A stretch of 64,000 bases of DNA from Tulasnella sp. 424 (Eukaryota; Basidiomycota; Agaricomycetes; Cantharellales; Tulasnellaceae): assembly GCA_019633425.1 (NCBI GenBank), contig WSUB01000024.1, positions 1 through 64,000 on the forward strand. The letters are read 5' to 3'. Made by a program: the position numbers and the translations under genes. The notes below the pieces were generated by a model. The model was not told the origin of the DNA and made no database searches. It saw only the letters and a list, made by a program, of their open reading frames with translations. This document shows, one piece after another, positions 31,604 to 42,581 of this stretch (position 1 is its first letter; each line of letters starts with the position of its first letter).

Positions 31604-33460
31604 TTACAAAGAGTTGATGAGAGCAGTGTAAGCGGGCTTGGGCTGGAATGAGGAGTTGAAGAGGAGTGGGTTGCTGCTCGCCCTCCACGAGTCCTTGTCG
31701 GAGACACCCCAGACCTAGAAAGCAAATGGATGAGCTGCCTGCAAGAGTAAAGGAGTTGGTGGACACTCACGGTGATACCAACGCACTTGGGAACCTGGAG
31801 GCAAGCGCTGGAGATGGCGAGATAGTCGGCAGACGCGGCATTGACAATATCAAGCTCAGTGACCTGTGTTTCGCAGTAATGAATAAGATCACCCGCCCAC
31901 AGCGTAAAAAAGATAAGCAAATACTCACGGCGACTATTTATTTCGAGGCACCCGAAGTATTTTGAGATCAGAGAGCAGTACCAAGGGGGAAGCATTTCCA
32001 TGCGTTTGGGAGTATTGGAAAATAGGTAGCGAAAGATCAGCGCGGAGCCGAATTTATTGTAAGAACTCTCTCGTACCTTCAGTAACGGGAGTGCTAGCAA
32101 GCTTTTGTAATGCAGCAAGGAATCCTGAAGTCTGACCGGCGGACAAATGGCCTAGAATGGGCAAGAAGAAGGTCAAGATTCTGCTAGGGGATGTACCCAA
32201 GCTACCTACCCTGAGAACCGATACCGTCAATCGGGATACCAGCGTTGACTTTCTGGGTGACAAGGGTGACGAGGCCGTTGAGCTTGCTGCCGACGGAGTC
32301 AAGATTGTAGTCTGGGGACGAGTGGAATCTGAGTGAGCATGAATGCTATACGAACAACGTGGTATTATCTGACGCACCGTTGATGTAAAGCTTGGCGCTC
32401 GGATCAGCAGCACGAGCAGCGTTGAAAGCAATATCGACGAAGGTAGTGCCGAGGAGGTTGGAGAAGACGGATGAACGAACGGTGCCATCCTCGTTGAACA
32501 TCTCGTTGACGACGTCCCATTTGGCGAGCTTGCCCTTGTAGCGTGTAACGAGAGTAGTGGCGTGGTTCTGGATGACGGTAGTCAAAGTGTTCTTGTCGCC
32601 GATGGCAGAGACCCAGCTGGGGAGCTGCGAGTGCCACTGTGGACGGGGTTGCAAGGTTAACGCTTTCAGCCTGCGGAGAGTATCGAAAAAGATGCATGCC
32701 ACGTACGACGAGATTGTGGCCACGAACGAGCTTGCCGTTGGTAGTGGCAAAGTTGACTAGGTAGTCGGCGCCACTGAAGCTGAAACTACCCCTGCTGGGT
32801 TCGCTGAAAACACCAACCTGTCAGGAGCAAGTATGTGACCATAACGACGAGGACGTACGTAGCATCCCATTTCATCGAGTTCTCAGGGGTGAGGGCACCG
32901 AAATCGTCCTTAACAACTTGGGCGCACTGGGCCTGGCCCAAAGTACCTTGATCACCGCAAGTGCCCCAGTATTGCTTGCCGTGTGCCTTGTACTTGGCGT
33001 CCAATGAGTTGGTATTGGGGCTGACAACAGTGGTGGTGGTGGTGGTCCCGCCGGGCGTAGTTGTCGTACCGATGGGTGGGGTTGTAGTGGTTGTGGTTGT
33101 AGTCGTGGTTGGGTTGCTGCTCCCGGGCAAGCACTACAAAAAAATGCAAAGAATTCAAGCTATGCTCGAAGAATTGCATGTTGCGACTCACCTGGCTGTA
33201 CCATGGGTTGCTATAAACGCAGGTGGTTCCGGCCACGCAAGTAGTCGCTAGCGGCCGTTTTAAGGATCAGTGGTTCAACCCATATCATAAAATGCAGATA
33301 GTACTCACGTCCAGTCCATTGCTGTCCGCCGCACTGACCTATACGCACGGAAGTATTAGGAAGGATTGGAGGATTCTGTCACGGAGCACTAACCGTATAT
33401 AGGTGATTGGGCATTGATGCCCATAACGAGGAAGGTCAGAATAAGAGCTTCGGAGTACAT
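31604..33460 (-). CDS. GH10 endo-beta-1,4-xylanase with N-terminal CBM1, copy D
   Basis: Secreted xylanase, start ATG at 33460 ([18 protein letters not shown]). CBM1 reads [30 protein letters not shown]; the donor of the first intron is GTTAGT. The linker is short and mixed ([15 protein letters not shown]), then a complete GH10 domain with SMKWDAT, acid/base in KWDVVNEMF, nucleophile in VAVTELDI and WGVSDKDSW; stop at 31604. The micro-exon is at 31929-31933. The upstream flank continues past the point where copies B and C are cut and resembles the flank of copy A, so D probably keeps the original promoter side. No disabling change is seen. Confidence 0.9.
31929..31933 (-). other. 5-nt micro-exon, xylanase D
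   Basis: TCGCC between acceptor AATAG and donor GTGAGT, as in the other copies. Confidence 0.8.
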
Positions 33461-33560
33461 TTTTGATATAGTATCTGAGTTTAGCTGAGACTGCGAGCAG
33501 AGGCTGACTTTTGGGTCGCTCCAAAACGAGGTCCCGCACGCTCGAGGCTTTATACTTACG

Positions 33561-33575
33561 GTCGGTCAAACCGAC
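33561..33575. promoter_or_regulatory. Palindrome beside TATA box, xylanase D
   Basis: Perfect GTCGGT-CAA-ACCGAC. On the minus strand a TATAAA (33549-33554) follows after six bases, and the ATG is about 90 bp further on. Confidence 0.65.
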
Positions 33576-34443
33576 TTGATCACACTGTTCAATTCTCACT
33601 TCGTCGAGACATTATTACCCCGTCTGTACTCTCCCGGGTCAGATGAATGCCGTTCGGAAATGACTTCTAAGAGGGTTTACGGCCCGCGACGGTCACTTCG
33701 TCTTGGCCGAACTATTCTGAGCAATCCAAGAAGACCAAGAAACGAGGGTGTCTTGGCGAATTAGCCGTTAGAAAGTTTCTCCGGCAAAAAAAGAAGCACT
33801 CACTAAAGTTCTCTCAGAGAATTTTTCGCCCGCATGTGAGCGCCGCCGATCCCGCCGTAGTTATTCCTTGTTTCAGGAAGGCTGTCTCGGCCGCCAAGCC
33901 TTGCTTACTCCGAGCCGTCTCGCGGTGGTAATGAGTGCAATTGCGCTCGAATCGGGAAGTGGAGTGATGGTGCGCAAAGGTACGTTTAGGAGAGGAAGCA
34001 AGAGTATCGTTCTTTCGATGAGAGAACACTGACGTGGTACATCCGGTTGAAATGCGCGTTATTGCCGACGCACACAGTAACCCACCCGCCCACCACTCGT
34101 CGAAGTTTCCGAAGTCGATGTCATTTAGAGCCCCGGTTTTGCCCGATTTCTTTTGCTCACCGGGAGGTCGTCACATCCAATGACGATGCGGACTCGGAGT
34201 AAGAGTGTTCTCCATCAACTCCGACAACGCCATGATACCAGGAGTAACGATATACTAAGCCCGTATAACGTGTATATTCAACTGCGACATCTCGCTCCAT
34301 CAACTTCTTGGGATATGGCAGCACTCTGATGCTTCGATTGCATCAAACCACACGGGTGTGTTCGGTGGTGAAGAACATTGATCGGCGTTCCGAAAGATCC
34401 GACCCTCGACACCACAGGATAGAATAAAATATATACCCCTATA
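33576..34443. other. Upstream flank of xylanase D and intergenic DNA
   Basis: The part to about 34020 matches the upstream flanks of xylanases A, B and C (shared block GTTATTCCTTGTTTCAGGAA). The rest holds nothing I recognise. Confidence 0.6.
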
Positions 34444-36198
34444 TTAGAATCCAACGACTTGCTTTTTCGATGATCTCCACCTTGGGTCGTCACTGTCATT
34501 CTCCTCGACCTCGTCGACTTCGATCTCCCGGTACACGTCGATTTGGATAGTCGCGGGAACCGAGGTAGTTTGCAGCCGTCCAGAATCTCCGCCTCCTCCC
34601 TTTGACCCACTTAATGGCAATGGAAAGCTTGACGCTGAACGGCACCAATCGGGCTCAGTAGGAGGTTTTTTTGGCGCCAGGAGGTACGTACTGGGGTAAG
34701 CTGATCTCCGGGACCTCCGCATCGAACTCAAAGCACCCAACTCAAAAGCAACGCCAGTCGAAACGTGTTCGGTCTCCACCGGGGTTTGCCGCAACGTGCG
34801 AAGGTTAAGTACGATCCTCGACGACATGACGGCCACCAATGCGAACGCAAAGCTGCAATATGCATTCGATAAACTGCGTCAGGACCAGGTGTGCTCCTAC
34901 GGTCATTGGCAGCCCGACTTACTATTTTGCCAATGCGACCATACTGGTTGGCAGGGCCGCCCAGGCGATAATGTTGAATATGCTGCACGCCGCAATGACT
35001 ATGAAGTACAGAAACCCTGGAAAGGATCGCGATATCGCATCAAGCATGGAATTGGTGTCGAAAGGTGGAGGGCTGCGCACCATCTCGATAAAGGAGCCGC
35101 GTGATTGGAAAATCAATGTCTCTCCTCCAGTCACGAACCGCTTTCACGATGATCAAGCTGAAGAGTACGACCTCGAATAGGAGACCCGGTACCCAGCACT
35201 GAAAATGAGCCCGTTAATCACAGGGCCAGTGTATAGGGCCGATATGAATTTCACCCAGTACATCCACGACGGGAACTATTCAGCGATTAAACCGTCGTTG
35301 AGACATAAGCGTTTCCTATTCAGAAGGAAAGTCACGTACATCTCCAAAGCACATATTCAAAGTAGTACTCCAGGCGTATGTCTCTGCGATAAGTTTGATA
35401 AATGGTCAGTTGGTGCGCGGGTGTTCAAACTAAGAACTAGACTCACTGTCGATATCAACGAGGACCAAGAATAAAACGACGAATGCGGTCACAATGTAGA
35501 ATGCCCCCGATACATAGAGGACAAGGTCGATCCAACGCTTGCTCGAGTGCAATGCCCGGACTCTTAGAGCGGCCAACCAATGGGCAATGCCATGGCACAC
35601 TATCTGGAGTACACTTTCAACGTATAGCCATTCATGGCAGAACTAAAAACCAAAAGATGGGTACGTATAAGTAGTCCTCCCATGACAACCGGAAGACTCC
35701 GTCTTACCCGATCTGGTACATTACGCGCAGTTCCGATTATCTGGTAAATATCAAGAGCCATAAAGACTGGCACCTAAGTTCCAGTAGGAAACAATGAGCT
35801 CACACCGAGTTAAAGAGACCGCATGAATTGAAACCTCACCGCGTAACGATTAAATAGAAATGCGTATGATACCAAACTCTTCGGCTTGCGCCAGATGACC
35901 TCGACCTGTTGCGGAAAGGCGGCACCGAGATCTTGAGGTTAATAGAGTGGAGCAACTCGCGAGGATACGACCCACTTGCCTCGGTTTGGAACGTTAAGAT
36001 ATGGTCATATATTAGAATTGCAAATCCGGCCACTATAAAAAAGGCCGAGCGCCTTGAGCTCTATAAAATGGCCAAGAGTGGTACTCGCGCCGACCCGTCG
36101 CCTGCATGCTTACCAGAAACGGTTCTACTCGTCGCGAGGTCCCTCAACCCGCTTATCAATTGCTTCACAGCTTCTTCTGTCGACAAAGCTTCGGACAT
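34444..36198 (-). CDS. DUF6533 multi-pass membrane protein, copy 1
   Basis: Predicted integral membrane protein with about seven hydrophobic segments. ATG at 36198 (MSEALSTEEAVKQLISGL). The DUF6533 signature is AILIYDHILTFQTEVEVIWRK, closing with YAFLFNRY. It is joined across a 74-nt intron with a GC donor (GCAAGT, 35906-35979). Later segments include YQIIGTARNVPDRFCHEWLY, SWMYWCWVPGLLFEVVLF, VKAVRDWRRDIDFPITRLLY and VAVMSSRIVLNLRTL. The tail is acidic and ends after DDPRWRSSKKQVVGF. All exons join in frame. The family is common in agaricomycetes and its function is unknown; receptor-like roles are speculation. A tandem paralogue follows upstream at 36793-38465. Confidence 0.85.
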
Positions 36199-36792
36199 GA
36201 TTTTTCAAGCGTGAGGAGAGACTGCCTAGAGGGGGTGCATGAAAGAGCTTAAGGTTCGAGTCTAGGGAGTTTCGAAAAACACGAGAAGCCCAGCTATCTT
36301 TAAACAAAAGAGAATGCCCTGCCCATTCAATTGTAAAACGCAGTCGTCGCTCAGGAGGCTTAGAGTCTCTAAAAACTGCAACGTGATGCGCGGCGCATTA
36401 ATTATTGATGCAAAGGGGCTTGCGCTAGGCCCTGGCGGTGCCTGGGCGGGCCGGCTTCTGATTCCCGGTTAAGGGAAGGAAAAACCTCTGATGCCGCGTC
36501 CCCGAAAGACCTGTGTGGACGACGAGGGGGGAGGATCGAGCTAAACCGATTCCTCCAACGCGGCAGATTGTGATATCCGCTCGAGGAAATATTACCCCGC
36601 GCGCTAACACATATCACGCGGTGTCGTCACGCCGATTTCCAGCACACCTTGTCAGATACTGCCGTCGCTGGAAAATACCTTCAGCAAAGGCGTCAGAGAC
36701 CATCTATAAGTTACATACATACGGTATTACCATGCACGCCCGTCAATACAACCCAAACTCTACACGGCTGATATCTATATTATTAGATCTAG
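36199..36792. other. Intergenic gap between the DUF6533 genes
   Basis: Promoter side of copy 1 and 3' side of copy 2. I see no gene or notable repeat. Confidence 0.6.
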
Positions 36793-38465
36793 TTACTCTC
36801 CTATCGGCTTCTTCTCGTTTCCCCTCCACCTTGAATCATCTGCAGAATCCTCGTCGAATTCATCGACATCCACTGCACGATGAACATCGACCTGTATCGT
36901 GACAGCCACTGACGTCGTATGAAGACGGTTTCCGTCCCCACTATCTTCCTTTGAATCGCTCGATGGCCAATCAGAGCTTGGGGCTGTCCTAGTCCATTGA
37001 GATCGAGTCGTTGGGTCCTGCACGGAAAGGTGCGTGCGGCCGGCTCCATGATGGGTGGCACCTGGGTATGCCGACCTCCGAGTTGCGCTCAAAGCACCAA
37101 GCTCGAACCCGATGCCCGTAGAAAGCGTATCTTCGTCTGAAGGGCCTTGCCGAAGGGTGCGAAGATTGAGAACGATGCGGGAAGACATGACTGCAACGAG
37201 CGAAAATGCAAAGCTATCGAAGAATGCATGCATACTCAGTAATAAGCTTTAAGAGTACCCGAACATGTCACTCACTATTTTGCGAGGGCAACAAGAGTGG
37301 GCCGGAGGGTCCAAGCGATGATGTTAAATATACTGCAAGCCGCCATCACTCCGAAGTACAAGAACCCTTCAGAAGGCGACGAGATTAGACCAACATTCGA
37401 TGCATCAGCGAACGTAAGATTGATAAACTCACCGTCCCGATAGAGAAGTCGAGTAATTGGGAACGAGATGTCCCTCCTCCAGTCGCGGACAGCTTTCAGG
37501 ATGATCAAGCCAAAAAGAATCGCCTCGAGGAGAAGTCCTGGTACCCAGCACTGGTGTCGTGCAAAGGTCGGAAATCAATACCACCGAGGAAAAATGGAGG
37601 TTTCGGGACTCACCCAGTACATCCACGAAACGGGCTGTGCGCGCAATTCCGGATCGGTTAGAACAACTGACTAAGATGTAGGTACACCAGTGGCACTTAC
37701 AGTTCCCGTGCAGATATCGGTAGTTTCATCCCAGCCATACGTCTCTGCAATCGCGTTGGTAAGATTCGCGATAGCGGCCAAACACTGCGCTAAAGAAAAC
37801 TCACTTCCAATATCTACGAGTACCACGTACGTAGTAACAATGACCGGGAGGACATAGAGTGCTCCAGCGACGTACAGTATTCGATCGACCCACGGCCTTG
37901 CCGAGTGCAATGCTCGAACCCTAAGCGACGCTAAGAAATGCGCGATTCCGTAGCATACTATCTGGAAAGTTCCTTCTATGTATAACCAAATATGGCAGAA
38001 CCGATGTGGGACGTAGTCGGCGAGACCGATGATTTGGAATATACCGACTGCGACAACGAGTGGGATCTGCGGCACGATGATGTTAGGGAACCCCCAACCA
38101 GGCGGCTCATATCAAACCAAATACTTACAATGTAGCGGTTGAACAAGAACGCGTATGATACGGCGCTTTTTGGTTTCCGCCAGATGAGCGCTACCTATGA
38201 ATTGCGAACCCAGGTCAATCCTGCAGAGAACGCTGGACGGAGGCACGTCTCACCTCGATGGGAAACGTTAGAAAGTGGTCGTATAAAAGTATCGTGTATC
38301 CAGCGACTTTATAAAGCAGTCCAGTTAGCAATTTTGCTGGCTGGGGAGAGATGCTCCGGTAGACCGGCTATGTTGCTTACCGGCTACGTATCGACTCGTC
38401 CAGAGGTCCCTGAAGCCAGAAAGCAATGCTTCGACGATCTCTTCCTTTGATAGAACTTCAGACAT
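36793..38465 (-). CDS. DUF6533 multi-pass membrane protein, copy 2
   Basis: Tandem paralogue of the gene at 34444-36198. ATG at 38465 (MSEVLSKEEIVEALLSGF). DUF6533 signature: YTILLYDHFLTFPIEVALIW, then YAFLFNRY. Later: FQIIGLADYVPHRFCHIWLY, TYGWDETTDICTGT, SWMYWCWVPGLLLEAILF, VRDWRRDISFPITRLLY and VAVMSSRIVLNLRTL. The tail is acidic with DDSRWRGNEKKPIG at the end. All introns have normal GT donors here, including the one that has a GC donor in copy 1. Exon order and lengths match copy 1; the two proteins diverge mainly in loops and tail. The function is unknown. Confidence 0.85.
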
Positions 38466-40162
38466 GGCGTAAAAGGCGCGTTGGGCGACTACGTCGAGGC
38501 AAGCGCATAAAAGGGGGCGAGAGGTTCCAGAAGGAGGTTCCTTCGCCCGACGAGCCTTTTTTTAAACCGAACATGAAAAACTTTTCATGCCACCTGCTCA
38601 ATTGAATTTGGCGAGAACTCCCTATGCGCGTGAATTATTAGGAGCTCGTGAGCTTGCAAAAGAGCAGCCGCACCATGACGACCCGAGGTCGCGTTTTGCA
38701 CGGGCCCGGGGAAGGTTTCTGCATATGAGACCTTACGGCTTATGGTGCCTAGATCGCTCCAGAAGCTCTTTGTCTTCCCGAAGTCGCGCCCGAGATGAGT
38801 AGAACGCGGAGAACTGCCAAGATTGTGGTTTTTGGAGAAGCCGCGGGAGGGTGCACTCGGAATGGGCAGAGTATGGAATACTACATCAGGCTGGACAAAT
38901 GATCCTATCTTTGCCGCACAAGCCACTCGATCAATGGAGTTGAATACCGAGACATTGCGTGAACCGTCGGCAAGGATGAAACCTGGTGCACGCGTTGTGG
39001 AGAGGTCGGGTACGTACTCACGGTTGTTTGGGACCCCTCGGCTCCGATCGGGCGGGAAGCCAGAAAAGCCGGGGTCCGATCTGCGGGCCGACCGGGATCC
39101 GAAGCGCTGAACAAGACCTTGCCTTTATATCGAGCGTCGACGAGCATCAGGGACATTGTGAAAGTAGTATCTCAATCCTTCATGAGTGACCACGAGGCAA
39201 AATCGACCTTAACCTCATAAGGCAAGTGTACGTACGCCTGGTTCCGCGAAGCCGACGGTTTCCCGCTTGGCTGTCACCAATCATATCTTAGCATCCTCGA
39301 GATTTACCGAGTCCATATTGCATCGATATCGGGCTTCCCCTGGCCAACCGATAGCTTTGTTTCGCCAACCTGTTCCTGGGCGGGCGCAAGAGTGCCTGTT
39401 GCCCTGTTTCTCGATGGACAAGAACCAAGTATCTCGTTTGTTTCGAACTGGTACGTGCGTCCGAAGATAGCAGCGCCTGCTCAATAGAGTTCCAGATCGC
39501 GAGGCGTCATCGGAGGATTCCTATTTGGTCTGACAACAAGCCAATGATCGACCCTGCGTGGGCAGGTTGGAGTGGCTCACGAAATGTGGAAAGGAGCATA
39601 TTTAGATCACGACTCCGACGACTTGGCGGACTTGGAGACCGGAGAAAGGTAGATTCTGACACCAATTACCAATCCGAATCTTTCCCGACTCTCTCAGCTA
39701 CAAGAGGCTAAAAGCTACATTTTTCTTCATTTCTTGAAAATGTCCTGCGAGGTTCGAGAGGGTTTACCAGGCATTCCGTTTATGAGTCCGGGCACACCAA
39801 GAACGAGGCTAACGCCCGTCGCCTTCATGGTGGCCTGGAGACTCAAAAATAGATAGAATGTGCCTTATTGCCCTGCCCCAAACCCGCTCAGATGAACAGC
39901 TTCTGCAGCGGCTTAACGCCGGTCCAGTATCTCGAAACACAAGCCGCGCCTCGCACTCGCACAGAGCCGGTAGATTCAAGGTTGATTACCGTACCACGGA
40001 AGCTGGAATATTGCCTGATGGGGCGCGACCTATCCTCCAGAGCCAAACGGAAAGTCACGCGATTTGTCACGCGAGACGACGAGATGTGGCGTCGGTTCGC
40101 ACGAGTCAGGGCTTAGGCTTCCTTCTCTCACCCCTACCAAGGCATCAACGACCTTCAACACT
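38466..40162. other. Long divergent intergenic region
   Basis: About 1.7 kb between the DUF6533 copy 2 start and the AGTRAP-like start. Open frames on both strands show no family pattern and no consistent splice structure. I see no gene. Confidence 0.55.
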
Positions 40163-41026
40163 ATGGACGCTGTGAACTTGGACGTCTCAGCCCTTGTGCT
40201 GATTCAAACCGTAAGTGCACAGATTCTCCTTTGAACACGGCCCCTGAAGGCTCACCCCTCCGTTTTGCGTGCTGGCAGAGCCTTGCTTTTATTACGGCAC
40301 CATTCACCTCTCCGACTTACAACTTCCCCTTATTCCTCTTTGGGATCTATGCCGCTGAGAATAAGGAATCGAATGAGCCTTTGCGCTTGGTGAGATATTG
40401 CGTTTTGCGAAAAGGATCGAGAGTGACAAGATATCACGCTGACTGCGGCATCCCTGTGCGCAGTTCTCGGCACTTGTTGGCCTTTCGGTCCTGTTCGACT
40501 TCATCTGGCTCCTGAGACATGACTATAACGGTTTGATTGGATTCATTGTTGTGATCGCCATGCTTGGAAAGGTGTGTGATCCATCTGGACAATCGTTGGC
40601 TCCGCCTGATGACGCCTCATCTTCTCTCCACGTGACCCACCGTCGCTGTCGTCATCCAACTTGACCGTAGATCCCCACGTTCTACTCAATCCTGATTACA
40701 CTCAGGCAACGTGGTCTTGCTTTCGGAAGTGTCCTTGGTCGAGGCGTTGAGGATCCGATGGCAGCCTCCAATACAGGCGAGTTTCCTAATATCCAGCCCA
40801 CCAGAATATTCTGTTCGCTGACTTCCAAAATGCTTTTTTATCCGTATCGCGTTTAGTGTGGTCGATGCCCGGAAATTTTGGCGGACCAAAGCCAGGGTAC
40901 CAAAACATCGACGAAGACCTCGAGACTGCACCCGGTGCAGCTTCTCAACCTCCCCCTCCCCCTCCTCCATCGAACATTCCAGGACCTTCTCCAGTAAGCC
41001 ACCAAGCTCAAGTTCCAAGAGCCTAA
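40163..41026 (+). CDS. Small AGTRAP-like four-segment membrane protein
   Basis: About 190 residues from the ATG at 40163 (MDAVNLDVSALVLIQT). Segments: an N-terminal helix, YNFPLFLFGIYA, FSALVGLSVLFDFIWLL, then GLIGFIVVIAMLGKIPTFYS followed by ITLRQRG. The C-terminal tail has PGYQNIDEDLE and a Pro-rich end. Order, spacing, the Arg-rich turn after the last helix and the YQNID tail match the angiotensin-receptor-associated protein family (animal form YQTID), which acts in membrane traffic. Four introns; the last one (40777-40856) needs a GC donor (GCGAGT) to keep the YQNIDED frame. The alternative GT donor five bases on gives a basic unrelated tail. The family call is moderate. Confidence 0.65.
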
Positions 41027-41209
41027 ACATGTGCGACCGAGGTAGTCAGCGAACCTCGCGTCGTAAGCGGTGTATCCACTGAAGGATGTCGTAGTGGAAT
41101 CAAATATCTTGGCAAGATATCTTTCATACAAAGAGAACTGTTCAATATCATCTCATATGTGCATCTTAAACCTGGAAATGGTGGTGGTTGCGGACTTGCT
41201 TCACGAGTT

Positions 41210-41553
41210 CTGCCAACTACCCGACTGCCAGCGCTGGCCTAGTTTTGAATTCAAAACGCTCGTAGAGAGAATGACGGACATGTGCTTTGACTCTTAATTG
41301 GGAGCACGGGCAGAACCGGGTTCTCGGCTGCTGTAATAGGATACATAGAGTGATGGTTCTCTTCACTCATGATCATATGAGCGATTCCCTGCCAACTACC
41401 TGACTGCAGGCCTGCCCAAGTTTTGAATTCAAAACGCTCGCAGAGAGAATGATAGACAAGCGCTTAACTCTTAATCGGGAGCAATCGGCAGAGCAGGATT
41501 CTCGGCTTCTGTAACAGGATATATGGGGTGATGGTTCTCTTCACTCACGAGCG
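41210..41553. repeat. Two imperfect direct repeats of about 179 bp
   Basis: Unit one at 41210-41388, unit two at 41389 to about 41553, adjacent. Each starts CTGCCAACTACC and holds TTTTGAATTCAAAACGCTCG and GTGATGGTTCTCTTCACTCA. TTTTGAATTCAAAA is itself a palindrome. No coding role is seen; the rest of 41027-42360 holds nothing I recognise. Confidence 0.8.
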
Positions 41554-42369
41554 ACTAGAAGCTGTCGCCTGCCAGCGAGCGGCATGCAACCGAATGAAGT
41601 ACAGCAGGTTAGGGTGTAATGTCAAGGGTGAGCTGGCAAATGACGATCATACATAGCTTCTTATCGGCGAGAGTCTGCCGACCGGCATACTTGCACGACG
41701 GCCGATTGTGGGGTTCGTTGGGCGCTTGGCTTGCAGAAACCGGTCCAGCGAAGAAGATTGTCTGGTGTCCATCTTAGCAAAGCTACGATGTGCTGAAATA
41801 AGTAGTCGGCGAGGCATCCGACGCCGATTGTTCCATTATTAGTGACTTCTTCTACAGCAACTCTACAGTCGTACAACGTTTTTTTCGTGTTTTTACGCGA
41901 AGATGGAACCTCGCACGACTTCCGACGGAGATAACTGCGTAAAGTCCGTTGCCTTCGGAGCATACCAACACCTAAATTTGAACTCCCGGCGGTCTATTCT
42001 TAGATGATAATCGGCAAAACCGGGGCACTGCAATTCGAATCAAACCGCCGAACACGATGCATTGACTGCGAAGGTGCTCCACGAGGCAGTTCGTTCTCTG
42101 GGCAAAGGGAGTCGACTTAGGAGTTAACGACACCCAGCGCGATGAGGGACAGCGACCATGACGACTCTGCCGTTCGGCTTAACAAAAGACAAAAAGAACC
42201 GCGCAGGGCTGAAAAGGCGCAGTTACACCCTTTACGTGAAACCGTTACTCTTGCCGATCTGGCATGCCGCACAAGCCGCCGAAGTGAGAATGCTGTCTCA
42301 ACACCGAATCCGTCGAGACCCGGAGAGGGTCATCGCCTCCATATCACATCACCATAAATAACCATCTCG

Positions 42370-42581
42370 CGTTGGTTTTTTACTTGGCTGTCTTGGTCTT
42401 TTTTTCTTCAGCCGTTGGTTCCCCTTCCCCCTCCCCCCCCCCCCTCCTCCGGCCTGTCAGTCCTCGTTCACGTCCCCGGTCCTCCCTCCGCTACGACATC
42501 TTGGTTATATTTCTCGTTCCGTTCCCCTTAACCGACCTATCTACGCACCCAGCGCCGACTCGCTCCTAACTATCCGCAAAA
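42370..42581 (+). promoter_or_regulatory. CT-rich promoter of the chitin deacetylase gene
   Basis: Strong pyrimidine tract with poly-C at about 42420-42455, ending 130 bp before the ATG. Such tracts commonly mark transcription starts of highly expressed fungal genes. A CCGCAAAA context precedes the ATG. Confidence 0.5.

Noticed and set aside
10128..33460. Secondary-metabolite or co-regulated metabolic gene cluster
   Set aside because: Apart from GH10 and GH79, the genes between (kinase, dehydrogenase) share no pathway logic; the grouping is better explained by local duplication.
36251..36275. Possible tRNA T-arm (GGTTCGAGTC)
   Set aside because: No pairing acceptor stem, D-arm or anticodon arm could be drawn around it; no other tRNA candidate was found.
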